From Glutamicibacter sp. PS (GTDB lineage Bacteria; Actinomycetota; Actinomycetes; Actinomycetales; Micrococcaceae), in NCBI GenBank assembly GCA_031317595.1, contig JANCMB010000001.1, positions 3,214,468 to 3,278,467 on the forward strand: DNA of 64,000 nt. The letters are read 5' to 3'. This document shows, piece after piece, positions 39,192 to 48,416 of the stretch (within the stretch, counting starts at the first letter, position 1; each line of letters begins with the position of its first letter). A model generated the notes under the pieces. That model did not search any database, was not told the origin of the DNA, and saw only the letters and a program-made list of their open reading frames with translations. The position numbers were made by a program, and so were the translations under genes.

Positions 39192-40649
39192 ATGTCTACT
39201 GTTACTTCCAACACCCAACGGACGGGTAAAACATTCTTCGGTCACCCCGGAGCTTTGGCGAACCTGTTCAGCGTCGAGATGTGGGAGCGCTTCTCCTTCT
39301 ATGGCATGCAGGCGCTACTGGCGTACTACATGTACTACTCCGTCGCGGACGGCGGCCTCGGCATGGACAAGTCGCTGGCTCTCTCCCTGGTCGGCGCCTA
39401 CGGTGGTGCGGTATACCTCTCGACGATCCTCGGCGCGTGGACCTCGGACCGATTGCTCGGCCCGGAACGCGTACTGTTCATCTCCGCAGTAGGCATCATG
39501 ATCGGCCACATCGCGCTGGCCTTACTACCCGGGTTCGTGGGTTTGAGCGTTGGTCTGATCTTCGTGGCCATCGGTTCTGGCGGCTTGAAGGCCAATGCCG
39601 TTTCGCTGGTTGGCTCGCTCTATGACAAAGAGGATCCGCGCATCGATGCGGGCTTCTCACTGTTCTACATGGGCGTGAACATCGGTGGCCTCATCGGCCC
39701 GCTACTGACCGGGCTGCTGCATAAGGAATTTGGTTTCCACGTCGGCTTCGGCGCCGCGGCCGTGGGCATGGCGCTGGGCTTGACCATCTATGCACTGGGG
39801 CGCAAGAACCTGCCCGATACGGTGCGCCATGTGGCTAACCCACTACCTGCGGCACAGCGCAAGCGTTACGCCCTGCTGTTGGCTGGCATCCTCGTGGTAA
39901 TTTTGGCATCGCTCTTCTCCGGTCTGGTGACCCCCGAGAACCTGGCTCAGGTCATTGCCTACGTGGTCATCGCGGCCAGCGCGCTGTACTTCTTCCTGAT
40001 CCTGCGCAGTAAGCAGATCACCGAGACCGAGCGTAAGGGCGTATGGGCCTTCATCCCGTTCTACATCGCCTCAGCGGGATTCTGGGCACTGTTCCAGCAG
40101 CAGTTCACCTTTATCGCCGCATACTCGGATACGCGTCTCGACCGTCACCTTGGCAGCTGGGAGATGCCACCGAGCTGGGTGCAGTCGATCAACCCGGTGT
40201 TCATCATCCTGATGGCCAGCGCCTTCGCGGCCCTGTGGACGAAGCTGGGCAAGCGTCAGCCGCACACCGCCGTGAAGTTTGGCCTCTCCCTCGTAATCGT
40301 CGGATCCGCCTTCCTGTGCTTCATCCCGCTTGAGTCGCTGACGATGACTCCGTTGCTGGCACTCGTGGGCATCCTGTTCCTGTGCACGGTGGCCGAACTG
40401 CTGCTCTCCCCCATTGGGCAGGCAGTGGCTACCAAGCTGGCCCCGGCGGCCTTTGGCACGCAGATGGTGGCACTGTTCTTCTTGTCGGTCTCCCTGGGCA
40501 CCACGCTTTCGGGTGTGCTGGCCGGCTACTACACCCCGGGTAATGAAATCCCGTACTTCATTGCCATGGGCGGCACGGCAATCGTGCTGGGTGTGTGCAT
40601 GATGGCGGCAACTCCCGCACTGAAGAAGCTCATGGGATCGGTTCGCTAA
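39192..40649 (+). CDS. POT-family peptide transporter (DtpT-like)
   Basis: 485 residues, about 12-14 membrane helices, proton-driven di/tripeptide uptake (PTR2 family). Seen: the E-x-x-E-R motif as SVEMWERFSFYGMQALL in helix 1, the family signature GAYGGAVYLSTILGAWTSDRLLG, FYMGVNIGGLIGPLL and FALWTKLG. Start ATG 39192 with AAGG farther upstream. Located behind an amidase, so the two could jointly supply nitrogen. Ends at a strong bidirectional terminator. Confidence 0.93.
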   Translation: MSTVTSNTQRTGKTFFGHPGALANLFSVEMWERFSFYGMQALLAYYMYYSVADGGLGMDKSLALSLVGAYGGAVYLSTILGAWTSDRLLGPERVLFISAVGIMIGHIALALLPGFVGLSVGLIFVAIGSGGLKANAVSLVGSLYDKEDPRIDAGFSLFYMGVNIGGLIGPLLTGLLHKEFGFHVGFGAAAVGMALGLTIYALGRKNLPDTVRHVANPLPAAQRKRYALLLAGILVVILASLFSGLVTPENLAQVIAYVVIAASALYFFLILRSKQITETERKGVWAFIPFYIASAGFWALFQQQFTFIAAYSDTRLDRHLGSWEMPPSWVQSINPVFIILMASAFAALWTKLGKRQPHTAVKFGLSLVIVGSAFLCFIPLESLTMTPLLALVGILFLCTVAELLLSPIGQAVATKLAPAAFGTQMVALFFLSVSLGTTLSGVLAGYYTPGNEIPYFIAMGGTAIVLGVCMMAATPALKKLMGSVR

Positions 40650-40663
40650 GATCCTGCATTAGT

Positions 40664-40713
40664 GCGCCGTTGGCCGCGATTCCCGTTCGGGGATCGCGGC
40701 CAACGGCGCTTTT
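40664..40713 (+). terminator. Bidirectional terminator after the peptide transporter
   Basis: A 21-bp stem with one G-T pair (left arm from 40664, right arm to 40709, loop GTTC) is followed by TTTT. It separates the POT gene from the convergent XRE gene. Confidence 0.9.
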
Positions 40714-40921
40714 AGTCCTCCTCGATATCGAGTAGCTCACCGATTGTGCACTGCAGTTCCTCGCAGATCGCCAGCAATGTGCTGAACCGGATCGCTTTCG
40801 CGCGATTGTTCTTGAGCACCGACAGGTTCACCACGCTGATGCCGATGCGTTGGCTCAACTCCACTAGGGACATCGCGCGCTCGGCGAGTAGTTCATCAAG
40901 ATGGCAGCGTACGGAGCTCAC
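40712..40921 (-). CDS. Small XRE/Cro regulator (YozG-like)
   Basis: 69 residues, a lone HTH: LAERAMSLVELSQRIGISVVNLSVLKNNRAKAIRFSTLLAICEELQC, acidic end GELLDIEED. Such regulators accompany DUF2975 membrane proteins in many Gram-positive genomes. GTG 40921 is preferred (just past the DUF2975 TAG at 40923-40925); a TTG at 40930 is an alternative that would overlap it. Very likely cotranscribed with DUF2975 and may autoregulate through the palindrome at 41679. Confidence 0.85.
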   Translation of the reverse strand: MSSVRCHLDELLAERAMSLVELSQRIGISVVNLSVLKNNRAKAIRFSTLLAICEELQCTIGELLDIEED

Positions 40922-40922
40922 G

Positions 40923-41666
40923 CTAGACAAGCCCGTCGAGGTCGTTCTTTAGGGCCAGGTTCTCCGCGTTCTTCTGCATTCCAATGGCGACAAGTTCCAC
41001 AACCAGCAAGATTCCCATGGCTGACATTAGGCCAGCGAAGGAAAATTCAATGCCTAGTCCCGGCCGCGGCAGGTAATCCAGGCAGCTGATGTTCGTCGCG
41101 GAACAGCCTGTGAACCTCAAGGCTTCCTCACTGGCTCGCGCCGCACCGATTCCATAGAGCAACGGTCCAAGGATCGAGCTCGCTAGGAGTAAAGCTGCCA
41201 CCCAACGACCGGTCCGGCGCAAAGAGGCGGCAAAGGGCTCTCCGGCGTTGATCTTCAGAGCCAAACGACGCATGCCTAGGGCGACGGCAAAAGCCCCGAG
41301 TCCGTTGCCCAACAGCCCGGCCACCAACAAGAGGGAGGTCAACCAGCTAAGCCCGGTTACTTGAATGTCGGCCGAGCTGATCGTCGCTGAATCCAGCGCC
41401 GCCGGTGCACCGGTGAATTCCAGCCCATATTCGGGGAGGTTCGCAGGCCAGAAGTCCATGACGGGAATGTGCACACGCGACTGCGCACCAAGGAGAAGAT
41501 CGATTACCTCGTAGCCGACCAGCATGACGGTACCGATGGCGGCGACGAGCGAGAGTCGAGCTATCCAGCGCACCGTTCGTTCCGCCGGCCACGGCGACGA
41601 CAGGCCGAGGATCAGAAGCGTGACCACAAGAATGATGACGCCCAGAAAGAGTCCACCGACGACCAT
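40923..41666 (-). CDS. DUF2975 membrane protein
   Basis: 247 residues with four membrane helices (about 5-22, 35-55, about 110-135 and 158-180) and a fifth hydrophobic stretch near 205-230. The C-terminus is basic/acidic mixed. The DUF2975 family has no known function; the coupling to a YozG-like regulator is a recurrent pattern. A short extracellular loop with two cysteines (GCSATNISCL) lies near residue 184. ATG 41666. Confidence 0.82.
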   Translation of the reverse strand: MVVGGLFLGVIILVVTLLILGLSSPWPAERTVRWIARLSLVAAIGTVMLVGYEVIDLLLGAQSRVHIPVMDFWPANLPEYGLEFTGAPAALDSATISSADIQVTGLSWLTSLLLVAGLLGNGLGAFAVALGMRRLALKINAGEPFAASLRRTGRWVAALLLASSILGPLLYGIGAARASEEALRFTGCSATNISCLDYLPRPGLGIEFSFAGLMSAMGILLVVELVAIGMQKNAENLALKNDLDGLV

Positions 41667-41678
41667 GGCGCGCCCCCA

Positions 41679-41690
41679 TATCGATAATCG
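41679..41690 (-). promoter_or_regulatory. Possible operator upstream of DUF2975
   Basis: TATCGATA is a perfect 8-bp palindrome at 41679-41686 and overlaps CGATAATCG (41682-41690), an odd-centred palindrome, 13-25 bp before the DUF2975 start. A binding site for the adjacent small XRE protein is a guess. Confidence 0.3.
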
Positions 41691-41742
41691 TTATGCTACT
41701 CGATGTGAAGGATACGCCCATGAGCAGAGAACCACAAGCACT

Positions 41743-42108
41743 TTAGGTGAGGAACGAATACTCCGCACCATAATCCTCATACTGGTAGTAACCCTCGTAA
41801 TCGTCGTAGTACTCGATGAAATCGAAGAAGGTCGTGGACATCGCCCAGAACATCCAGATGAAGAAGGCGTAACATAACAGCGCTAGGCCCACCCCAACCC
41901 ACGAGGTAATCAGCCCGGGTAGCGACAGCGAGCGACCCGCTGGCTCCCGACGGTAGGCCAAATGTCCGGTAATCACTCCGGCCAAGGGCACTAGGATGAT
42001 AATAAAGAGCCCCACCATGGACACGAGTCCGAGCACCAGGGAAGCCACCGACAGACCGGTGGGCTCCGGACGCTGCGGCTGGTTCATGGGGTATGGGTAG
42101 TAACTCAT
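41743..42108 (-). CDS. DUF4190-type small membrane protein
   Basis: 121 residues. Short Pro/Tyr/Gln-rich start, then two membrane helices (about 20-45 and 66-90; [15 protein letters not shown]...[17 protein letters not shown] is the DUF4190 hallmark), and an unusual Asp/Glu/Tyr-rich cytoplasmic or outer tail (about residues 95-121). DUF4190 proteins are of unknown function. ATG 42108 is chosen from two adjacent start codons. Its own unit, between the DUF2975 gene and divergent pgm. Confidence 0.72.
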   Translation of the reverse strand: MSYYPYPMNQPQRPEPTGLSVASLVLGLVSMVGLFIIILVPLAGVITGHLAYRREPAGRSLSLPGLITSWVGVGLALLCYAFFIWMFWAMSTTFFDFIEYYDDYEGYYQYEDYGAEYSFLT

Positions 42109-42162
42109 CACCGGCTATTCTTCTATGAACTGTTGCAAAATGCACGAGCCCGAAGGAGCCGC

Positions 42163-43764
42163 ATGGCACACGAACGCGCAGGACAGTTAGCACTCGAGGT
42201 AGACCTGATCGATCTAGAGGCGGTGCTCACCGCCTATGACGAGCTCACTCCGGACCCTAATAACCCGGATCAACAGGTAGTTTTCGGAACTTCGGGGCAT
42301 CGCGGAAGCTCCCTGAACGGCACCTTCAACCAGGCACATATTGCGGCTATCACCCAGGCCTGCGTGGATTACCGCGTCGGCGCGGGGATCACGGGGCCGA
42401 TGTATGTGGGTAAGGACAGCCACGCGCTCTCCGCACCGGCCTTCACCACCGCTCTGGAGGTGCTCGCCGGCAATTCCGTGCAGGTGCTCGCCGAGGACGG
42501 CCTGGCACCCACCCCCGCGGTCAGCCACGCCATTTTGGTCCACAACGAGCGTGGCGACGCACAGGCCGATGGGCTGATCATCACCCCGTCACATAACCCG
42601 CCGGCCGACGGCGGCATCAAGTACAACCCGCCGCATGGTGGTCCTGCGGAATCAAATATCACCAATTGGATTGCGGCGCGCGCCAACGAGCTTCTCGCCG
42701 ACCCGGCAGGGATCAAGCGTGCTCGAGCGACGTTCGAGCCCTTCGATTTCCGCGAGCTCTACATCACCGACCTGGCCAAGGTCATCGACTTTCCGGCCAT
42801 CGCCGCAGCGGGAATTCGGATTGGAGCCGACCCCTTAGGCGGTGCCTCGGTGCACTACTGGGGTGAAATCGCCGCACGCTACGGATTGAACATGACCGTG
42901 GTCAACGAGTCTGTAGACTCCCGCTTTGGCTTCATGACCCTGGATAAGGACGGCAAAATCCGCATGGACTGCTCCAGTCCCTATGCGATGGCCTCGTTGG
43001 TCGGTAACCGTGATCGCTACGATATCGCCACGGGCAACGACGCCGACGCCGACCGCCACGGAATTGTCACCCCGGATGCCGGACTGATGAACCCGAACCA
43101 CTTCTTGGCCGTGGCCATCGACTACCTCGTGACCCACCGACCGGGGTGGGATCAGAGTCTGCGCATCGGCAAAACCCTCGTGTCCTCCGCGCTCATCGAC
43201 CGCGTGGTCGCCGGACTCGGTAGAACCCTGCATGAGGTGCCGGTGGGCTTTAAGTACTTCGTTGAACCACTGGCTCAGGGTCAAGTGGCCTTCTGTGGTG
43301 AGGAGTCGGCCGGAGCTAGCTTCCTGGATCGGGAGGGCAAGGCTTTTAGCACCGATAAAGACGGCATCATGCTGGCCCTGCTCGCCAGCGAGATTCTCGC
43401 GGTTACGGGCAAAACGCCGAGTCAGCGTCATGCCGAGCTGGTGGCGGAGTACGGGTCGAGCCACTACGCCCGCTTTGACGCCCCGGCCGGGCGCATTCAA
43501 CGCGAAAAGCTCGCGAGGCTCTCGCCCGAGGATGTCCCAGCCACCGAGCTGGCGGGCCATCCAATTACCGCCAAGGCTACCGAGGCAGCCGGCTTTGCGA
43601 TCGGCGGCTTGAAGGTGTCCACGGAGCACGCCTGGTTCGCCGCCCGCCCATCGGGAACCGAGGATCTCTACAAGATTTACGCCGAGTCCTGGATGTCGAC
43701 TGAGCACCTGCAAGAGGTGCTCAGCGAGGCGAAACGTATTGTCGATGCGGCACTGGAGAGCTAG
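42163..43764 (+). CDS. pgm: Phosphoglucomutase (alpha-D-glucose phosphate-specific)
   Basis: 533 residues. Interconverts glucose 1-phosphate and glucose 6-phosphate for glycogen, cell wall and sugar-nucleotide synthesis. Seen: [11 protein letters not shown] near the start, active-site serine loop [15 protein letters not shown], the metal-binding NDADADRHG (D-x-D-x-D) and the sugar-phosphate loop ARPSGTED near the C-terminus. Start ATG 42163 with AAGGAG 5 nt upstream; an in-frame ATG at 42133 is weaker. Acts on the alpha anomer, unlike the beta-specific domain fused to GH65 at 57521. Ends 3 nt before the convergent lysP stop. Confidence 0.96.
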   Translation: MAHERAGQLALEVDLIDLEAVLTAYDELTPDPNNPDQQVVFGTSGHRGSSLNGTFNQAHIAAITQACVDYRVGAGITGPMYVGKDSHALSAPAFTTALEVLAGNSVQVLAEDGLAPTPAVSHAILVHNERGDAQADGLIITPSHNPPADGGIKYNPPHGGPAESNITNWIAARANELLADPAGIKRARATFEPFDFRELYITDLAKVIDFPAIAAAGIRIGADPLGGASVHYWGEIAARYGLNMTVVNESVDSRFGFMTLDKDGKIRMDCSSPYAMASLVGNRDRYDIATGNDADADRHGIVTPDAGLMNPNHFLAVAIDYLVTHRPGWDQSLRIGKTLVSSALIDRVVAGLGRTLHEVPVGFKYFVEPLAQGQVAFCGEESAGASFLDREGKAFSTDKDGIMLALLASEILAVTGKTPSQRHAELVAEYGSSHYARFDAPAGRIQREKLARLSPEDVPATELAGHPITAKATEAAGFAIGGLKVSTEHAWFAARPSGTEDLYKIYAESWMSTEHLQEVLSEAKRIVDAALES

Positions 43765-43767
43765 AGG

Positions 43768-45216
43768 TTAGTTAACCTCGAGCTTCCAGGGGTCGAAAGC
43801 TGCGCGGACGCTATGGCGTGTGGCAAGCCAGTGGATCAACCAGAGCAGCAGGAAAATCGGCAAGCCAATGTAGCTGGAGACCACTTCAAGAACGTGTCCG
43901 GAGACCACCGCCTCGTAGTTCTGCCCGGCGATCACCACGATCAAGATGACGAACGCAAGGATCGGGCCAAAGGGGAAGAACGGGGCCTTGTACGGCAGGT
44001 CTTTCAGGGGCTGGCCACTGGCGATGTAGGACTTCCGGAAACGGTAGTGGCACACCGCGATGCCCACCCATGCGATGAACCCGGAGAGCCCGGACACGTT
44101 CAGCAGCCAGGTGTAGGCCGCACCCTGCCCCACCACGGCGGTGAGGAAGCCGAAGAGCCCTACCGATGCGGTGAGTAGCATGGCCGGAATGGGCACACCA
44201 CGACGGTTGACGCGACCGAAGATTTTCGGCGCCTTGCCATCGCGGGCCATCGAGTACAGCATGCGCGTCGAGGCATAAAGCCCGGAGTTTCCGGCCGACA
44301 GAATGGCCGAGAGGATCACCGCATTCATCAGGGCGGCGGCAAAGGCGATGCCCGCGCGTTCAAAGACCAGGGTGAAGGGCGACGAGGCAATATCGGCCTC
44401 GCCCGAGGAGAGTAGCGAGGGATCCGTGTAACTGATGAGCGTGCCAATGATGAAGATGGCGCCGATGTAGAAGAGCATAATGCGCCAGAACACGGCCTTG
44501 ATGGCGCGTGGCACATCGCGCCGCGGATTCTCTGCCTCACCCGCGGCAATACCGATCAGCTCGGTGCCCTGGAAGGAGAAGCTGGCAATCATGAACACCG
44601 AAACGATCGACAGCCAGCCACCGACGAAGGGCCCATCGCCCTCGCTCCAGTGACTGAAGCCTGGCGATTGGCCACCGAGGATACCGACGATCATCAACAC
44701 ACCGCAGATCAAGAAGACCACCACGGTGGTGACCTTGATCGCCGCAAGCCAAAACTCACCCTCACCGAAGGCCTTGGACGAGAGCGCATTCAAACCCGTC
44801 AGGAGCACAAGGAAGACTCCCGCCCAGATCCAGCCGGGTACGTCGGGCAACCAGTAGGACATCACGATTCCGGCGGCTACGAGTTCCGCGGCCACCGTAA
44901 TCGCCCAGTTGAACCAGTAGTTCCACCCGATGGCAAAGCCAAAGGACGGGTTGACGAACACCGACGCGTAGGTTTGGAAGGAGCCAGCGACGGGCAGTCG
45001 GGCGCTCATCTCTCCCAATGACTGCATCAAAAGCAGCACCATCAGGCCAATCAGCGCGTAGGCGGTCAACGCTCCGGCCGGCCCAGCCTGCGCAATGGTT
45101 CCGCCCGATGCCACAAATAACCCGGTGCCGATCGCACCACCGATGGCGATCATCTGCATATGACGTGCTTTGAGTCCGCGATGCAGGCCGTCCTGTTGCG
45201 GCGCCGACTGGCTCAT
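43768..45216 (-). CDS. lysP: Lysine-specific permease
   Basis: 482 residues, APC superfamily with 12 helices. Very similar by memory to E. coli LysP along the length: GLKARHMQMIAIGGAIGTGLFVASGGTIAQAGP, GFAIGWNYWFNWAITVAAELVAA, FSFQGTELIGIAAGEAENPRRDVPRAIKAVFWRI, AVILSAILSAGNSGLYASTRMLYSMARDGKAP. Proton-coupled lysine uptake is the best prediction. AGGAGG precedes ATG 45216. Tail to tail with pgm, 3 nt apart. It lies 69 bp downstream of aldehyde dehydrogenase on the same strand and may be cotranscribed. Confidence 0.88.
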   Translation of the reverse strand: MSQSAPQQDGLHRGLKARHMQMIAIGGAIGTGLFVASGGTIAQAGPAGALTAYALIGLMVLLLMQSLGEMSARLPVAGSFQTYASVFVNPSFGFAIGWNYWFNWAITVAAELVAAGIVMSYWLPDVPGWIWAGVFLVLLTGLNALSSKAFGEGEFWLAAIKVTTVVVFLICGVLMIVGILGGQSPGFSHWSEGDGPFVGGWLSIVSVFMIASFSFQGTELIGIAAGEAENPRRDVPRAIKAVFWRIMLFYIGAIFIIGTLISYTDPSLLSSGEADIASSPFTLVFERAGIAFAAALMNAVILSAILSAGNSGLYASTRMLYSMARDGKAPKIFGRVNRRGVPIPAMLLTASVGLFGFLTAVVGQGAAYTWLLNVSGLSGFIAWVGIAVCHYRFRKSYIASGQPLKDLPYKAPFFPFGPILAFVILIVVIAGQNYEAVVSGHVLEVVSSYIGLPIFLLLWLIHWLATRHSVRAAFDPWKLEVN

Positions 45217-45285
45217 TAAGTTCCTCCTAGGTTTTTGACCTCTGCAAGCTAACCACTCGAGTCGGCCCGAAGGATATGAGGCGCA

Positions 45286-46719
45286 CTACAACAAGCGATC
45301 AATAATCTTTCGCTTAGCCCATGAATATGGAGGATATATTGTGCTGAAGGTGTCGATGACCGTGGTCTTGCTCAGTTCTGGTCGCATCTGCGAAAGCCTC
45401 TCGAATCCATGCCGACCGTGATACGAGCCCATTCCGCTGGCACCGACCCCACCGAAGGGCAGTGCTGGGATGATCGTTTGCGCCATGGGCGCGTTATGAA
45501 CAATCGCACCTGCGCGCACCCGATCCGAGAAGATCGACTGCAACCGTGGATTCTCACTCATTAGGTAGGCCGCCAGTGGGGTGGGCCGAGCGGCAATGAA
45601 ATCCAAGGCTTCCTCGAAGGAGGATAGTTCGATCACGGGCAAGATCGGCCCGAATATCTCCTCGCGCATCAGCTCGCTGTCTAAGTCGACGTTCCGCAAG
45701 ATCGTCGGGGCAATGCGTAGCGTTGCCTCATCGAAGGTGCCGCCGTGGGCCACGGTGCCCATCGACAGTAATCGTCGCAGGCGCTGGAAATGACGATCGC
45801 TCACAATACGCCCGAGATCCGGGTGAGCGAGCGGCTCCTTACCGTAGAAGGAGGTAATCGCCTTGCCCAAGCGATCCACCAACGCGTCGCTATCCCCGAT
45901 AGACAGGACATAATCCGGGGCCACGCAGGTCTGCCCGGCATTCATGAACTTCGCGTAGGCGATGCGCTTGGCCGTGGGCAGCAGATGGTTATCCACTACG
46001 GTCGGGCACTTACCACCAAGCTCAAGAGTGGTGGGCGTGAGATGTTGTGCCGCGGCGGCGGCCACGATACGTGCAACCTTCTCGCCGCCGGTAAAGAAAA
46101 TATGATCCCAGCGCGCGCTCAGTAGGTCGCTAGCCGTATCACTGCCACCCTCGCACACGGCGTAGACCCGCGGATCGAGGTAGAGCGGCAAGAATTTGGC
46201 CAGTGTCCCGCTGGTGGCGGGGGCGACCTCCGAAGGTTTAATCAGCGCCGCATTGCCGGCGGCGATAGCAGCTACCAACGGTGCCAGCACCAACTGCAAG
46301 GGGTAGTTCCACGGCCCGATGATGAGCACTACGCCAAGGGGCCGCGGTTCCACCTTGGCCATGGCTGGCTGTAGCAGCAACGGGACCTTGACGGTGCTCG
46401 AGTCCATCCACTCGGAAAGATGCCGCTGCGCGTAGTCAATCTCGGATTTGACCACATCAATCTCGGTGAACTTCGCTTCGGTAACGCTCTTGCCAAGGTC
46501 TTGTTCGAGGGCGCTGAGGAAATCAACTTCGCGCTCCTGAAGCATCTTTTCCAAGCCGCGCAGTTGTTGTGCACGGAAGCGTCGCGGGTGGGTAATCCGG
46601 GCGTCCGAAGCTTGACGCAAACTCGCGATGACCTGCTGGATGCGCGCCGGATGCTCATCGACCGGCGGGGCGTGATCGCCCACCGGTTCGGGAAGTGGGG
46701 TAGAGGTAAACAAGCCCAT
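45286..46719 (-). CDS. Class-3-type aldehyde dehydrogenase
   Basis: 477 residues. NAD(P)-dependent oxidation of fatty or aromatic aldehydes, ALDH3/coniferyl-aldehyde type. Seen: GPWNYPLQLVLAPLVAAIAAGN (cofactor site), IKPSEVAPAT, FFTGGEKVARIV, ELGGKCP with the catalytic-region Glu, and GQTCVAPDYV with the nucleophilic Cys. The C-terminus ends in SWAKRKIIDRLL, similar to membrane-associated ALDH3. ATG 46719 is preferred: TACTCT ends 7 nt upstream; ATG 46725 is possible. Divergent from a membrane protein/GntR operon, with a palindrome between them. Confidence 0.88.
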   Translation of the reverse strand: MGLFTSTPLPEPVGDHAPPVDEHPARIQQVIASLRQASDARITHPRRFRAQQLRGLEKMLQEREVDFLSALEQDLGKSVTEAKFTEIDVVKSEIDYAQRHLSEWMDSSTVKVPLLLQPAMAKVEPRPLGVVLIIGPWNYPLQLVLAPLVAAIAAGNAALIKPSEVAPATSGTLAKFLPLYLDPRVYAVCEGGSDTASDLLSARWDHIFFTGGEKVARIVAAAAAQHLTPTTLELGGKCPTVVDNHLLPTAKRIAYAKFMNAGQTCVAPDYVLSIGDSDALVDRLGKAITSFYGKEPLAHPDLGRIVSDRHFQRLRRLLSMGTVAHGGTFDEATLRIAPTILRNVDLDSELMREEIFGPILPVIELSSFEEALDFIAARPTPLAAYLMSENPRLQSIFSDRVRAGAIVHNAPMAQTIIPALPFGGVGASGMGSYHGRHGFERLSQMRPELSKTTVIDTFSTIYPPYSWAKRKIIDRLL

Positions 46720-46772
46720 AAACATGAGAGTACGGCACCGGACGGGATTCGCGTGGACGGTAACCTGTCTTT

Positions 46773-46792
46773 TGTATCAAACCATTGATACA
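46773..46792. promoter_or_regulatory. Perfect inverted repeat between aldehyde dehydrogenase and the membrane protein-GntR operon
   Basis: TGTATCAA, 4-nt spacer, TTGATACA: a perfect 8-bp-arm dyad (46773-46780, 46785-46792). For the plus strand a possible -10 TACATT (46789-46794) overlaps its right arm, so a bound repressor would block this promoter. The local GntR gene is the natural candidate. Confidence 0.65.
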
Positions 46793-46814
46793 TTAATTGG
46801 GGAAAGGTGGATCC

Positions 46815-48416
46815 ATGACTAATCCCTTGAGCGCTCAATTGGGTAGCTTTGCCGTCGCCGCATTGATTATCTATGTGATTCTGCGCGGCTTAGCGACGGG
46901 AAGGAACACAGATCGTCTGGAGCTAGCCAGACGGCATGCCTTCTGGTGCGCAGCCATCGGCTTCTTTGCCAGCACTTCAGCAAATTCACTCGACGCGCTG
47001 CAAAACATCCCGCTGCACGAATCTCAACCACTGGGTATGTCCGAGGCCGTAGGAGTTGCCACCACTCCCGCACTGTGGGTGGCTTTTCTCTACCTCGCTG
47101 GGCAGTTCACCTGGCCCCGCAAGCTTGCTCCGCAACGCACCGCTTCCCTCGAACCACGCACGCTGTCGGGTTTGATCCCCAAACCCCTAGTTGCGGTGAT
47201 GCTCAGCACCTTTGCCACCGGCCTCGTCGCTCTGTACAGCGTGCGTGATGTCCCGGGGCTAGCGCCCCGACCCGAAATCACCGAAGGCGATGGGGAAAAC
47301 TACTCCATAGTCCACTCTGCCCGGCCCGGCCTACGCGATTCCGCGGAGCTGCTGCCCTACCTGTTTTTGAGCCTCGTAGCCCTTGTGGTGGTTGCGCTGA
47401 TCGCCACACTGGTCATCTTGCGCCGCAAGCCACTGGAGGGAATCACCGAACACGATAATCGGCTGTTGCGCATCACCTGGCTTAACCGGCTGTATCGCAC
47501 CGTGACGGTGCTTCTGGCCACGACCGCTGCTCAGGCCCTGCACTACAAGGCGCGGTATCTCTACGACCGCTCCACAGAATTCCTCAACGGGCTCGACGGC
47601 GGAATCGAATATATGGATCGGCTCGAGAGCGTTGCCGGCCGCTGGGACGAAACGGCGAACTACGCCGTTCTGGCCATCTGCCTCGTCATGCTGCTCTGGC
47701 GCCCACCAACGAACTTCGAGGCACGCCGCCAGCAGGCAATTTCCCCCTTCGGACGGCTGCGTGAACAACTATTCGCGGTGCAGTACATGAGCGCTACGCT
47801 GGCTCTACTGGTAGCCGCCGCCTTCTGGCAGATGTTGCCAAGCACCGGACCTGCAAGCATGCCCACGGCTGAACGCACCACGGCTATTTTGTTCCTCATC
47901 ACGGCAGTAGCCTTCTTATATCTACTGATCAACGCCGCGTACCTGCTCTACATGATGATTCAGACGCGAACTCTCGGGCATCTGCCCCGGCCATCGGCCC
48001 CCTTGCCCCGATGGACCTATATCAGCGCCGGAACTGCTGTGGTGGTAACTCTCTACTTCCTGCTGAATCCCCCGCTAGATTCGTTGTGGGGCTTCGTCAC
48101 CCCTGTCTGGTGGATCCCGCTCGTCTTGGTTAGCGCGCTTCTTGCGGCACATGCGGGTTTCTGCGCGCTCATCCGTGCAACAAAGATCCCTTGGAACGTC
48201 ACCGCGGAGCAAGAAATTTGGTACCGGCAGGTTCTGGAATTCCGCTCGCTCCGCGTGGTGACCGGAGCCATCGTGTCCATGTTGCTACTGGGGTATCAAC
48301 TGTTGAATGATTTCGGATTAGTCGGCGTGGTGATCTGCTTTGCACCCGCCGTGCTGGCCTTGCAGCGCCCGGCAGCCCCCAAGATGCAGAGATCCAGCTC
48401 TGTAGGGGTTCGATGA
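46815..48416 (+). CDS. Large uncharacterised polytopic membrane protein
   Basis: 533 residues with about ten hydrophobic segments. These include 7-25, 42-60, 78-97, 120-140, 180-205 and paired helices near 290-305, 320-340, 355-375, 395-415 and 420-445. Loops carry few charged repeats and no motif I recognise. Start ATG 46815 with GGAAAGG well placed. Its stop overlaps the ATG of the following GntR gene (ATGA), so it is coupled to its likely regulator. YtrA-type GntR genes usually accompany ABC or membrane export components, so it may be a transport or stress-response membrane component. Function unknown. Confidence 0.7.
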   Translation: MTNPLSAQLGSFAVAALIIYVILRGLATGRNTDRLELARRHAFWCAAIGFFASTSANSLDALQNIPLHESQPLGMSEAVGVATTPALWVAFLYLAGQFTWPRKLAPQRTASLEPRTLSGLIPKPLVAVMLSTFATGLVALYSVRDVPGLAPRPEITEGDGENYSIVHSARPGLRDSAELLPYLFLSLVALVVVALIATLVILRRKPLEGITEHDNRLLRITWLNRLYRTVTVLLATTAAQALHYKARYLYDRSTEFLNGLDGGIEYMDRLESVAGRWDETANYAVLAICLVMLLWRPPTNFEARRQQAISPFGRLREQLFAVQYMSATLALLVAAAFWQMLPSTGPASMPTAERTTAILFLITAVAFLYLLINAAYLLYMMIQTRTLGHLPRPSAPLPRWTYISAGTAVVVTLYFLLNPPLDSLWGFVTPVWWIPLVLVSALLAAHAGFCALIRATKIPWNVTAEQEIWYRQVLEFRSLRVVTGAIVSMLLLGYQLLNDFGLVGVVICFAPAVLALQRPAAPKMQRSSSVGVR

